Notes under the pieces: generated by a model | Told to the model about the DNA's origin: nothing | Database searches by the model: none | The model's input: only the letters and a program-made list of their open reading frames with translations | Part shown: positions 33,678 through 41,280 of the stretch, in pieces | Layout of the letters: each line of letters starts with the position of its first letter | Numbering within the stretch: position 1 is the stretch's first letter | Translations under genes and position numbers: made by a program | Source of the DNA: JAHBXL01 sp964409775 | GTDB taxonomy: Bacteria > Planctomycetota > Phycisphaerae > Phycisphaerales > UBA1924 | DNA: 64,000 nucleotides | Assembly (NCBI GenBank): GCA_964409775.1 | Contig: CAYPEI010000002.1 | Location: 124,001-188,000 of the forward strand | Direction of reading: 5' to 3'

Positions 33678-35537
33678 ATGGCATTCGACCCCGTTCAGAT
33701 TCTGCATGACCGCTTCGGCGCGGCGATTTCCCGGGCATTCCCCGGCGCGGCGGGGGCCGACCCGCTCATCAAGCCGACACAGAACGCCAAGTTCGGCGAC
33801 TTCCAGTGCAACGCGGCGATGTCGCTGGCGAAGATGGTGGGGAAGAGCCCCCGGGAGGTTGCGCAGGCGCTGGTCGAGGCGGTGCAGGTCGATGACATCG
33901 CCGCGCCGCTGACGGCGCAGTCGATCGCGGGTCCGGGGTTCATCAACATCGCGCTGCGTCCGGATGCGCTGGGCGCGCTGCTGGCGACGTTCGACACGCC
34001 CGCGCTGGGCATTGAGCGGGTTGCGCCGCAGACGATTGTGGTTGATCTGTGCGGGGTGAACCTGGCCAAGCAGATGCACGTGGGGCATCTGCGGGCGGTG
34101 GTGATCGGGGACGCGCTGGCGCGGACCTTTGAGCGGGCCGGCCACAGGGTGATCCGGCAGAACCACGTGGGCGACTGGGGCCTGCCGATCGCGATGGTGA
34201 CGGCCAAACTGCTCGACATGCAGCGGGCCGGGAAGAACATCGCCGCGCTGAGCCTCGACGACATCGAGAAACTGTACAAGGCGGCGCAGAAGGAGTCGGA
34301 TGCGGACGAGCGGGGGCTTGCGGCGGCGAAGAAGTATGGGCTGGGCCCCAAGACGCTGGCCGAGTTGGAGGAGCAGGTGGGCGGCGCGGGCGAGTCGCTG
34401 GCGAAGGCGAAGGCGACACTGGTCGCGCTGCAGTCGCACGATCCGGAGACTTTCGCGGTGTGGCAGCGCATCGCGGACGTCACGATGCGCGAGTGCCTGG
34501 CGGTGTGCGCGCGGCTCGGGGCGAACGTGACGGCGGAACACTCGGCTGGCGAATCGTCGTATGCCGAAGAACTGGCCCCGATGGTGGATGAACTGGTGCG
34601 GCGCGGCATCGCCGAGGAGTCCGAGGGCGCGCTGGTGATCCGCAACGAGGGGATCGAAGAGCCGACGATCATCCGCAAGTCGCCCAAGGGCGGGGGCGGG
34701 TTTCTGTATGCCACGACGGACATGGCGGCGATCCGCCGGCGGGTGCAGAAACTGGGGGCGGACCGGGTGATCTACTGCGTGGATGCGCGGCAGGGGCTGC
34801 ACTTCAAGCAGGTGTTTGCGAGCGCGACGCGGGCGGGGTTTGCGACCAAGCCCGGGGCGAAGGCGCCTTCGCGTCTGGAGCACGCGGCGTTCGGCATGGT
34901 GCTGGGCAACGACGGCAAGCCGTTCAAGACCCGCTCGGGCGAGAACGTGAAACTGAGCGACCTGCTGGACGAGGCGATTACGCGCGCGGCGGCGGCGGTG
35001 CGGGAGAAGAACCCCGATCTTGCGGGCGCGGAAGCGAATGACGTGGCGACGGCGGTCGCGATGGCGGCGATCAAGTACGTCGACCTGTCGAACGACCGCG
35101 CGAAGGACTACGTGTTCTCGTTCGACCGCATGCTGGCGTTCGAGGGGAACACGGGCCCGTACCTGCTGTATGCGCTGGTGCGGATCCGGAGCATCTTCCG
35201 CAAGGCGGTGGAGCGGTTTGGCGCGGCGGTCGTCTCGGCCGCGGCGAAGGGCGGCGAGTTCAGGCTCGACACGCCCGAGGAGCGGCAACTGGCGCTGGCG
35301 CTGCTGCGCTATCCGATCGCGATCCGCGGGGTGTCTGAGGCGCTCGAGCCGCATCGCCTATGCCAGTTCCTCTTCGACCTTGCGCAGACCTTCAGCACCT
35401 TTGTCACGAACTGCCCGGTGCTGCAGGCCGAGAGCGATGCGCTGCGGGACAGCCGGCTGCGGCTGTGTGCACTCACGGACCGCGTGATGACGGATGGTCT
35501 GTCGATCCTGGGCATCAAGGCCGTGGACCGGATGTAG
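33678..35537 (+). CDS. argS: arginyl-tRNA synthetase
   Basis: A class I synthetase of 619 residues that charges tRNA-Arg. It has the N-terminal Add1-type domain (KFGDFQCNAAMSLAK), the HIGH motif as HVGHLR near residue 135, NHVGDWGLPIAMV, the GFLYATTDMAAIRRR region, and the C-terminal DALR helical domain beginning NTGPYLLYALVRIRSI. The length is usual. The TACCAT box 7 bases upstream and the lack of a ribosome site suggest a leaderless mRNA. Confidence 0.95.
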   Translation: MAFDPVQILHDRFGAAISRAFPGAAGADPLIKPTQNAKFGDFQCNAAMSLAKMVGKSPREVAQALVEAVQVDDIAAPLTAQSIAGPGFINIALRPDALGALLATFDTPALGIERVAPQTIVVDLCGVNLAKQMHVGHLRAVVIGDALARTFERAGHRVIRQNHVGDWGLPIAMVTAKLLDMQRAGKNIAALSLDDIEKLYKAAQKESDADERGLAAAKKYGLGPKTLAELEEQVGGAGESLAKAKATLVALQSHDPETFAVWQRIADVTMRECLAVCARLGANVTAEHSAGESSYAEELAPMVDELVRRGIAEESEGALVIRNEGIEEPTIIRKSPKGGGGFLYATTDMAAIRRRVQKLGADRVIYCVDARQGLHFKQVFASATRAGFATKPGAKAPSRLEHAAFGMVLGNDGKPFKTRSGENVKLSDLLDEAITRAAAAVREKNPDLAGAEANDVATAVAMAAIKYVDLSNDRAKDYVFSFDRMLAFEGNTGPYLLYALVRIRSIFRKAVERFGAAVVSAAAKGGEFRLDTPEERQLALALLRYPIAIRGVSEALEPHRLCQFLFDLAQTFSTFVTNCPVLQAESDALRDSRLRLCALTDRVMTDGLSILGIKAVDRM

Positions 35538-35589
35538 CGTGGTCCGCGGGGCGGGGTAGTTCGGGTGGGCTGATGCTGGCTGAAGAAGA

Positions 35590-35751
35590 TGCGCGCAAGG
35601 ACACCTGTTATGGGTGTTTGCTTCATGCGTGCGGGGTAAGTTGTGCGCGCAGAGTAGCCTGATCTGGGCATTTTCGATGTGCGTGTATGAACGATTCTGC
35701 GCGCAGAGCAACCTGATGTGGGTGGTATGACGGTGGCGGAGTGCTGAGGCG
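35590..35751. repeat. three 54-base tandem units, each opening with palindrome TGCGCGCA
   Basis: TGCGCGCA starts at 35590, 35644 and 35698, exactly 54 bases apart, each followed by a related block (CCTGATSTGGG in units 2 and 3, CCTGTTATGGG in unit 1). The units diverge elsewhere. The array lies in the 383-base gap after argS, in which I see no gene. It could be repeated protein-binding sites or a decayed satellite. Confidence 0.65.
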
Positions 35752-35920
35752 GGCGCGCGAGAATGCCGCCGCGATGTGGCCGCGGTGATGAATGGATCGC
35801 GGATGGAGAGTTCCCGAACCCCGCCGAGAAGCATGGGTGCAGTATGGTGTTTGGACGGGTAATTGTCAAGCCCAGGGTGGATGTGCAGAGGAGGCAAGCC
35901 GGGCCGAGGGCGAACACGAG

Positions 35921-36301
35921 TCAGTCGGTTCGGCAGGAGCCGGTGTCGCATGCGGTGGCCGTGCCGCGGCCGAGGCGGTGGCGATTCCGCGCGATGAGGC
36001 GGTAGAGCGCATCGGCGAGGTGGCGGATGCCGGGAATGAGGTACACCCACAGCGCCGGGCGGAAGCACCAGCGGGTGGCGAGGATGCGGAAGCCGGCCTC
36101 GGCACCGGAGATCGCGCGGCCGTCATCGGTCAGGAGTTGCATGGCCTGTTCGCACGCCGCGGCGGAGATCTGCGGGAAGCGCTCGAGCACGCCGGGCTCG
36201 CGGAAAGAGAGGCGTTCGACGGCTCCCGGCGCGGCCCAGCGCAGGAGGCGCTCGGAGGCGCGACGGCAGAGGGCGCAGGAGCCGTCGTAGAGCAGGAGCA
36301 T
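35921..36301 (-). CDS. DCC-family thiol-disulfide oxidoreductase-like protein (DUF393)
   Basis: A protein of 126 residues. It starts MLLLYDGSCALCRRASERLL, the DCC motif (YDGxCxxC) that gives the family its name and a thioredoxin-like redox pair near C9/C12. It continues with SGAEAGFRIL and a hydrophobic stretch before a basic tail. The function is not well established; it is probably a small redox protein. There is no ribosome site; TACCCT lies 5 bases upstream of the ATG. Confidence 0.8.
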   Translation of the reverse strand: MLLLYDGSCALCRRASERLLRWAAPGAVERLSFREPGVLERFPQISAAACEQAMQLLTDDGRAISGAEAGFRILATRWCFRPALWVYLIPGIRHLADALYRLIARNRHRLGRGTATACDTGSCRTD

Positions 36302-36306
36302 GGGGG

Positions 36307-36312
36307 AGGGTA
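36307..36312 (-). promoter_or_regulatory. TACCCT -10 box of the DCC gene
   Basis: TACCCT (minus strand) lies 5 bases before ATG 36301 with no Shine-Dalgarno sequence, which fits leaderless transcription. It overlaps the start of a GTGGGA-type repeat tract, so the match could be partly chance. Confidence 0.35.
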
Positions 36313-36350
36313 AGTGGGATGTGGGAGTGCGGAATGCGGAGTGTGGAATG
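36312..36350. repeat. GTGGGA/GGAATG tract repeat
   Basis: A run of AAGTGGGATGTGGGAGTGC, GGAATGCGGAGTGTGGAATG type. Close relatives occur at 42831-42864 (inside a gene), 47861-47886 and 47924-47942. It fills the gap between the DCC and cyclodeaminase genes. Confidence 0.6.
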
Positions 36351-36434
36351 AGGAGGCGGGAGACGGGAGGGCAGAACGCGGTGCGTGATTGTTGGTCGAT
36401 GACCTCGCTAGGCTCATGGTGCAGGAGGTGAGCG

Positions 36435-37052
36435 ATGGCCGGGTTTGGAGAGATGACGGTCGGCGGGTTTCTTGAGCAACTGAGCGCGAAGGCGCCTGCG
36501 CCGGGCGGGGGCGCGGCGGCGTGCATGGCGGGCGCGACGGCGGCGGCGCTGGCGCAGATGGTGGTCGCGTATTCGGTGGGGAAGAAGAACCTGGCGGAGC
36601 ATGAGGTGCATCTGCAGCAGGCGTCGGCGATGCTGTCGCGGGCGCGGGGGCTGATGCTGCAACTGGCGGATGAGGACGCCGCGGCGTATGCGCTGGTGAA
36701 CGAGTTACAGAAACTGCCGGAGGGGGATGCGCGGCGGGTGGCGGAGTTTGCGGGGGCGGCGGCGGCGGCGGTGGCTGTGCCGCGGGCGGCGCTGGCGCTG
36801 AGTATGGATTTGCTGCGGCTGGTGGAGAGCCTGTGCGGGAAGAGCAACAAGTTTTTAAGGTCGGACCTGGCGATCGCGGCGGTGCTGGGGGAGGCGGCGG
36901 CGAAGAGCGCGTGGTGGAATGTGAGCGTAAACCTGTCGCTGCTGGGGGATGAGGCGGAGCGGGCGCGGATCGCGGCGGAGGGGGAGCGGGCCTGCGCGAA
37001 GGCGGGGGAGATTCGGAAGGCTGTGGAGGGGGCGTGTGGGGAGGGGACGTAG
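36435..37052 (+). CDS. cyclodeaminase/cyclohydrolase family protein (FTCD_C)
   Basis: A protein of 205 residues, nearly all helical. It matches the C-terminal domain of formiminotransferase-cyclodeaminase and bacterial FchA: MTVGGFLEQLSAKAPAPGGG at the start, ACMAGATAAALAQMVV, and the late SDLAIAAVLGEAAAKSAWWNV. These enzymes act on formimino- or methenyl-tetrahydrofolate in one-carbon metabolism. AGGAGGTGAGCG before the ATG is one of the strongest ribosome sites in the window, in contrast to leaderless neighbours. Confidence 0.88.
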   Translation: MAGFGEMTVGGFLEQLSAKAPAPGGGAAACMAGATAAALAQMVVAYSVGKKNLAEHEVHLQQASAMLSRARGLMLQLADEDAAAYALVNELQKLPEGDARRVAEFAGAAAAAVAVPRAALALSMDLLRLVESLCGKSNKFLRSDLAIAAVLGEAAAKSAWWNVSVNLSLLGDEAERARIAAEGERACAKAGEIRKAVEGACGEGT

Positions 37053-37154
37053 GGAGTGGTGAGTGGTGGGGGGACGGGGGGCGGGGGGGTACGAGTCGGG
37101 CCTAGGTCGGCCATCTTCAAGGGGCTCTGCGGCTGAAGCGGGGGGCTGGCTTCC

Positions 37155-37160
37155 TACCAT
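37155..37160 (+). promoter_or_regulatory. TACCAT -10 box before the phosphatase gene
   Basis: TACCAT lies 5 bases before GTG 37166 with no ribosome site, similar in sequence to the box at argS. Confidence 0.45.
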
Positions 37161-37165
37161 TGCCC

Positions 37166-38485
37166 GTGCCTGAAATTGATGTGCCCCAGAATCTTCGGAT
37201 TGCGATCCTGCTCGAGATGCTCGAAGAGGTGAGCCGCGCCACGGAGCCGGAGCAGGCGGTGCAGGCGTATGCCGCGAGGATCGGCAAGTTGCGGCCGGTG
37301 GACGGGATGGTGTCGGCCTCGGTGCGGAACATGCCGGCGGGTCAGTTCAAGATCACGCGGCGGGGGCGCGCGGTGGAGCCGGGCGGACCGTTCAAGCACA
37401 AGATCGTCGATCCGTGGAAGAACTGGAGCAGGCTGCGGACGTATACGGGCGGGTTCCTGGGCGAGTTGATCGCGGCGGAGGAGCCGCGGCTGCTGACGAA
37501 TATCGATCTGTCGGGCGATGCGGTGCTGGCGGAGGATTTCGCCGACATGCACTCGTGCCTTGCGCTGCCGATCTTTGACGGGGGCAGGGTGCTGAACTGG
37601 AGTTTTCAGTTCAAGCGCGACCCGGAGGGGTTCACCGAGAAGGACCTGGAGGAGCAGTTGCTCCAGGTGAACATGTTCGGCTCGATGACGAAGAACCTGG
37701 TCTCACTGGACCAGATCCGGAAGTTGAACGACCGGCTGAACGCGCAGTTTGAGGAAGTGGCGCGGGTGCAGCAGGCGCTGCTGCCCAAGGCCAACCCGCA
37801 CATCCCGGGGCTGGTGTTCGCGACGAGTTACCTGACGAGCGAGCAGGCGGGGGGCGACTACTACGACTTCTTCGAACTGCCGGGGGGGAAGTGGGGGATC
37901 CTGATCGCGGATGTGGCGGGGCATGGTCCGGGCGCGGCGACGGTGATGGCGATGCTGCATGCGATCCTGCATGCGCACCCGGGGATCGGGGAGGGGCCGG
38001 CGGCGGTGCTGGAGTATGCCAACGAGCGGCTGTTCGCGGCGGAGATGGAGCAGTCGTTCGTGACGGCGATCTTCGTGGTGTATGACCCGGCGACGCGGGT
38101 GCTGTGCTATGCGCGGGCGGGGCATCCGCCGCTGCGGCTGAAGGACACGCGGACGGGCGAGGTGAGCGTGCTCGACGGGGACGGGGGCGTGCCGCTGGGG
38201 ATTCTTGAGCACGAGGGGCTGGTGCAGCACCGGGTGAGGCTGGAGGTGGGGCAGACGGTGGTGCTGTACACCGACGGGATCACCGAGGCGTTCAACGCGT
38301 CACGGCAGATGTTCGGGACGGAGGGGCTGGACGCGGCGCTGACGCGGTGCACGGGCGAGCCGGACTGCGTGGTGGACAGCGTTCACCGCGCGCTGTTCGA
38401 GCACACGGGGAGCCGCACGCGGGACGACGACCAGACGCTGGTGGTGTTCAAGGTGGTCGAGCAGGGCAAGGAGGCCGGGACGTGA
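37166..38485 (+). CDS. GAF/PP2C (RsbU/SpoIIE-type) serine phosphatase
   Basis: A cytoplasmic protein of 439 residues. An N-terminal GAF-like sensor (about 10-180) is followed by a coiled linker (DQIRKLNDRLNAQFEEVARVQQALLP near 185-210) and a SpoIIE/RsbU PP2C domain with metal-binding Asp in GGDYYDFF, IADVAGHGPGAA, ARAGHPP and YTDGITEAFN. Such phosphatases act in partner-switching pathways on anti-anti-sigma factors; no partner is encoded nearby. GTG 37166 fits a TACCAT box 5 bases upstream; TTG 37160 is the alternative. Its stop overlaps the next start as GTGA. Confidence 0.88.
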   Translation: MPEIDVPQNLRIAILLEMLEEVSRATEPEQAVQAYAARIGKLRPVDGMVSASVRNMPAGQFKITRRGRAVEPGGPFKHKIVDPWKNWSRLRTYTGGFLGELIAAEEPRLLTNIDLSGDAVLAEDFADMHSCLALPIFDGGRVLNWSFQFKRDPEGFTEKDLEEQLLQVNMFGSMTKNLVSLDQIRKLNDRLNAQFEEVARVQQALLPKANPHIPGLVFATSYLTSEQAGGDYYDFFELPGGKWGILIADVAGHGPGAATVMAMLHAILHAHPGIGEGPAAVLEYANERLFAAEMEQSFVTAIFVVYDPATRVLCYARAGHPPLRLKDTRTGEVSVLDGDGGVPLGILEHEGLVQHRVRLEVGQTVVLYTDGITEAFNASRQMFGTEGLDAALTRCTGEPDCVVDSVHRALFEHTGSRTRDDDQTLVVFKVVEQGKEAGT

Positions 38486-38970
38486 GCAAGATCGCCGGGC
38501 GTGCGCCCGAGCCGGAGTGGTTTGCCCGGGCCGACCCGGAGAGCGGGCGCGACGGGACCGGCCTGAGTTTCTCGTGCACGATGTGCGGGAACTGCTGCTC
38601 GGGTCCGGAGGGGTATGTGCTGGTGAGCGAGGAGGAGATCGCGGGGCTGGCGCGGCGGCTGGGGATGTCTGCGGCGGAGTTCACGAAGAAGCACACGCAC
38701 GTGACGAGCGAGGGGAGGTCGCTGAAGGAGAAGCGGAGCGAGAAGGGGCTGGACTGCGAGTTCCTGGACCGGGAGAAGATCCCGGGGAAGGCGGTGTGCG
38801 GGGTGTATGAGGACCGGCCGGCGCAGTGCCGGACGTGGCCGTTCTGGCCGAGCGTGATCCGGAGCAAGCAGACGTGGGAGCGGGCCAAGCGCGTGTGCCC
38901 GGGGATCGACAAGGGGAAGAAGTACACGCTGGTGCAGATCCGCGTGCAGCGGGATGCGTGCGAGATCTAG
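38482..38970 (+). CDS. YkgJ-type cysteine-cluster protein
   Basis: A protein of 162 residues of the zinc/iron-chelating YkgJ family (CxxCxxCC cluster). Cysteines are in CTMCGNCCSGPEGY near 31-44, a DCEFLD strand, CGVYEDRPAQCRTWPFWP and a final VCPGI. The role is unknown; metal or cluster binding is predicted. GTG 38482 follows AAGGAGG and overlaps the phosphatase stop, so the two are coupled. Confidence 0.8.
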   Translation: MSKIAGRAPEPEWFARADPESGRDGTGLSFSCTMCGNCCSGPEGYVLVSEEEIAGLARRLGMSAAEFTKKHTHVTSEGRSLKEKRSEKGLDCEFLDREKIPGKAVCGVYEDRPAQCRTWPFWPSVIRSKQTWERAKRVCPGIDKGKKYTLVQIRVQRDACEI

Positions 38971-38980
38971 GGGGCGCGGC

Positions 38981-39514
38981 ATGCACGGGGCGGAGGACAG
39001 CCGCGGGTTGGTGCAGGGTTGGCTGGCGGCGGTGTCGCGCGCGGACGTGCGGGGGGAACTGGAGGCGGTGTATGCGGCGGCGGCTGGCGCGATCGCGGAG
39101 CGCGGGCCGGCGTGCTGGGCGTCGGGGCGGTGCTGCAACTTCGAGAAGACGGGCCACCTGCTGTATGTGACGGGGCTGGAGGCTGCGTACACGGTGTGGA
39201 TGGGGCGTGAACGCGAGTGTGCAGCGAGAACAGAGCCCCCGGGTTTGCGCTCGGGGCTCTCGTTGAAGGTGGTTCGCGGGGGCGCTTGCCCGTTTCAGGA
39301 CGGGAATCTGTGCGGGGTGCACGAGATCAAGCCGCTGGGGTGCCGGGTGTACTTCTGCGACAAGTCGGCGCAGGGGTGGCAGCAGGAGTTGAGCGAGCGG
39401 CTGCTCGCGGACATTCGCGCGATTCATACGCGCCACGGGATCGAGTACCGGTATGGGGAGTGGCGGGGGATGCTGACTGAGGTGAGGGGCGACGGTCGGG
39501 ATTACTGCTCGTAG
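38981..39514 (+). CDS. second YkgJ-like cysteine-cluster protein with repeat insertion
   Basis: A protein of 177 residues with the same cysteine plan as the preceding gene: ASGRCCNFEKTGHLLYVTGLE near 46-66, then CPFQDGNLCGVHEIKPLGCRVYFC near 104-127. Between these halves lies a segment (TEPPGLRSGLSL) encoded by a palindrome at 39232-39260 that is probably a mobile repeat. It starts 10 bases after the first YkgJ gene. Its 3' end overlaps the convergent CpcT-like gene by 13 bases. Confidence 0.72.
   Translation: MHGAEDSRGLVQGWLAAVSRADVRGELEAVYAAAAGAIAERGPACWASGRCCNFEKTGHLLYVTGLEAAYTVWMGRERECAARTEPPGLRSGLSLKVVRGGACPFQDGNLCGVHEIKPLGCRVYFCDKSAQGWQQELSERLLADIRAIHTRHGIEYRYGEWRGMLTEVRGDGRDYCS
39232..39260. 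repeat. palindrome AGAGCCCC..GGGGCTCT inside the second YkgJ gene
   Basis: Perfect 8-base arms at 39232-39239 and 39253-39260, with inner partial pairing (CCGGG/CTCGGG). The encoded residues fall in a linker between the two Cys clusters. It resembles REP-like elements. Confidence 0.55.
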
Positions 39515-40161
39515 AGCCGCTTGACGAAGATGTATCCGCCCTGTGTCGCGCCCCAGACCTGGTTGCCGGCGGCGTCGAAGCCGCGGTCCCAGGTGATCAT
39601 GCCGAAGGGGCTGATGCTGGCCTCGCTGCTGGCGTAGGCCGCGCCCTGGAGCGAACTCTCGCACCCGGCGCCGGTGGTTGAGCCGGTGAAGATCTCTTTG
39701 CAGTTATGCCAGGTGAGGGTGATGGCGCAGCCGTCCTTGAGGGAGAGTTGCTCGGGCCGGAGGCCCGCGAGTTTCTCGGGGTTCTGCCAGGCGCCGGCAA
39801 AGCGGAGGGCGGGCTCGGGCAGGGTGTAGACGTCGGAGCGGAAGGTGTGGTCGGGGTTCTGGCTCAGGCGGTAGATGCGCTGCCGGTAGGGCTTGTCGAG
39901 GGATGAGGCGACGGCCTGCTCGACGTAGAGCCATGTGCCGTCGGTCCGGTCGGGCCAGATCTGGACCATCTCGAGGCGGATGTCGCGGTAGTTCTCAGGG
40001 TCTCTCGCGGACTGTTTGGCGCTGGAGAAGGAGCCGACCATGTAGTCGCGGAGCGTGACGATGCTCCCGCCGGCGTGATCGTCGTGCGCGGAGGCGCACC
40101 CGCAGAGGAGGAGGGATGTGATGGCGGTGAGGAGGAGTGCCGCGAGTGTGCGTGGATTCAT
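39502..40161 (-). CDS. CpcT/CpeT-family lipoprotein
   Basis: A protein of 219 residues with a lipobox (LLLCGC) and a CpcT/CpeT-like barrel: LRDYMVGSFSSAKQSARDPENYRDI near 32, WLYVEQAVASSLDKPYRQR, a CEMTWHNCKEIF-like stretch (ITLTWHNCKEIFTGS) and a final GAATQGGYIFVKRLYE-type strand. In cyanobacteria CpcT attaches phycobilin to phycocyanin; homologues in non-phototrophs such as this have no known substrate. ATG 40161 begins the signal peptide; an in-frame start 12 codons upstream is less likely. It overlaps the YkgJ gene tail to tail. Confidence 0.75.
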   Translation of the reverse strand: MNPRTLAALLLTAITSLLLCGCASAHDDHAGGSIVTLRDYMVGSFSSAKQSARDPENYRDIRLEMVQIWPDRTDGTWLYVEQAVASSLDKPYRQRIYRLSQNPDHTFRSDVYTLPEPALRFAGAWQNPEKLAGLRPEQLSLKDGCAITLTWHNCKEIFTGSTTGAGCESSLQGAAYASSEASISPFGMITWDRGFDAAGNQVWGATQGGYIFVKRLYEQ

Positions 40162-40257
40162 GGCGGGATTGTTGGAGTGTCGCGGGGGATCGGCCATTGG
40201 GCGCGCGATGCCGGGGGGCGCGCGGGGCGGGCAAGGAGGAGTTGGTCCCGCAGGTCA

Positions 40258-41229
40258 TCAGGAGTTGCCGAGCCGGGCGACGCCGCGACGGAGAGCGCGG
40301 GAGATACGGACGGTGAGGCCGGGTGGTTGCGAGGCCAGCGCAAGCCGGTGGCGTGAGGCGTCGTCGGGCTGGGTTTCCCAGTCGGCGGCGATCAGGGGGG
40401 CGAGGGGCGCGGGATCGAAGTCGTCGCCGCGAGTCCTGGCGGGGAGGCGGATGGCGCCGATGTTGGGAACGCCGCCGCAGCCGGTGAGTTTCTCGAATGG
40501 CCAGTGGTCGAAGAGGAGTTTGGCGCCGCGCTCGCCCCAGTGGACCTTTTCGCCGGTGCGCTGCTCGAAGTCGGCGGCGCGGGCGGGCAAGTTGATGTCG
40601 TGCAGGATGACCCACGCGCCCGCGGCGAGGGCGGGCATGAGGCCGAGGAGATCGGCGACGGGGTAGGGATGCTGGTGGCAGGCGTCGATGAAGACGAGCG
40701 GGAGCGGGCCGCCGGCGCTTGGGGCGAAGTCGCGGGCGATGTCGGTGGCGACTCCGGGGGCGTGGATGGTTGCGCGGGTCGCGAGATCGGGAGTCATGAT
40801 GTTGACGGCGTAGCCGACGGGCACATCGGGGTTCCAGTAGCAGTGCGAGAGGAGGTCGTAGGTGTGGACGAACCAGTCGCCGGCGGCGGAGTCGCGGCCG
40901 TGTGCCGCGGCCATGGATTTGAGCAGGACGGCGGTGGAGACGCCGCTGGCGGTGCCGAGTTCGACCATGCGCTGCGGACGCAGGCACTGGATCATGTCGA
41001 AGAGGAACAGGGCATCGTCGAGGAGAACGGCGCCGCGGGCGTCGTCGGGGGGCATGTACCAGGCGGCGAAGCGGAGCAGCGCATCGGGGTCGGGCGCGAC
41101 GCCGAAGCGGTGGCGGAGGCGGTGGTGGGCGGGCAGATAATCGGCGAGGGTCCGCTCGCGCTGCTCACGATCGGGGGAACCGATGAGCGGGCTGGTGGGG
41201 CCGACGGATGGAGGCGTGGGCGTGCTCAC
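40258..41229 (-). CDS. class I SAM-dependent methyltransferase
   Basis: A protein of 323 residues. The SAM-binding motif MVELGTASGVSTAVLLKSM lies near residue 90, VFIDACHQHPYPVADLLGLMP near 175, and WVILHDINLP near 207, as in the Methyltransf_24 group often found with glycosyltransferases. The substrate is unknown. It is divergent from the glycosyltransferase gene at 41281, 51 bases away. The start is GTG; TATGAT lies 11 bases before it and no ribosome site is seen. Confidence 0.8.
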   Translation of the reverse strand: MSTPTPPSVGPTSPLIGSPDREQRERTLADYLPAHHRLRHRFGVAPDPDALLRFAAWYMPPDDARGAVLLDDALFLFDMIQCLRPQRMVELGTASGVSTAVLLKSMAAAHGRDSAAGDWFVHTYDLLSHCYWNPDVPVGYAVNIMTPDLATRATIHAPGVATDIARDFAPSAGGPLPLVFIDACHQHPYPVADLLGLMPALAAGAWVILHDINLPARAADFEQRTGEKVHWGERGAKLLFDHWPFEKLTGCGGVPNIGAIRLPARTRGDDFDPAPLAPLIAADWETQPDDASRHRLALASQPPGLTVRISRALRRGVARLGNS

Positions 41230-41268
41230 GGGTCGAGGGCATCATAGCGGAAGGTCTGAGTCTGACCC

Positions 41269-41274
41269 TACGCT
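41269..41274 (+). promoter_or_regulatory. TACGCT -10 box of leaderless glycosyltransferase gene
   Basis: TACGCT lies exactly 6 bases before GTG 41281. There is no Shine-Dalgarno sequence. The same hexamer and spacing occur at 53059, 54878 and 60371. Confidence 0.55.
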
Positions 41275-41280
41275 TGGCCC

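Noticed and set aside
30828..35354. One very long minus-strand gene extending from murA through the antisense of argS
   Set aside because: The frame is free of stops because of high GC content. Only the murA part has family motifs and a ribosome site; the rest is the shadow of the fibro-slime and argS genes.
35590..35751. CRISPR-like repeat array
   Set aside because: The three units are only partly alike beyond the palindrome, there are too few, spacers and repeats cannot be separated, and no cas genes are near.
39502..40161. Phycobiliprotein lyase function for the CpcT-like protein
   Set aside because: No phycobiliprotein or pigment gene is in the window; only the fold family can be supported.
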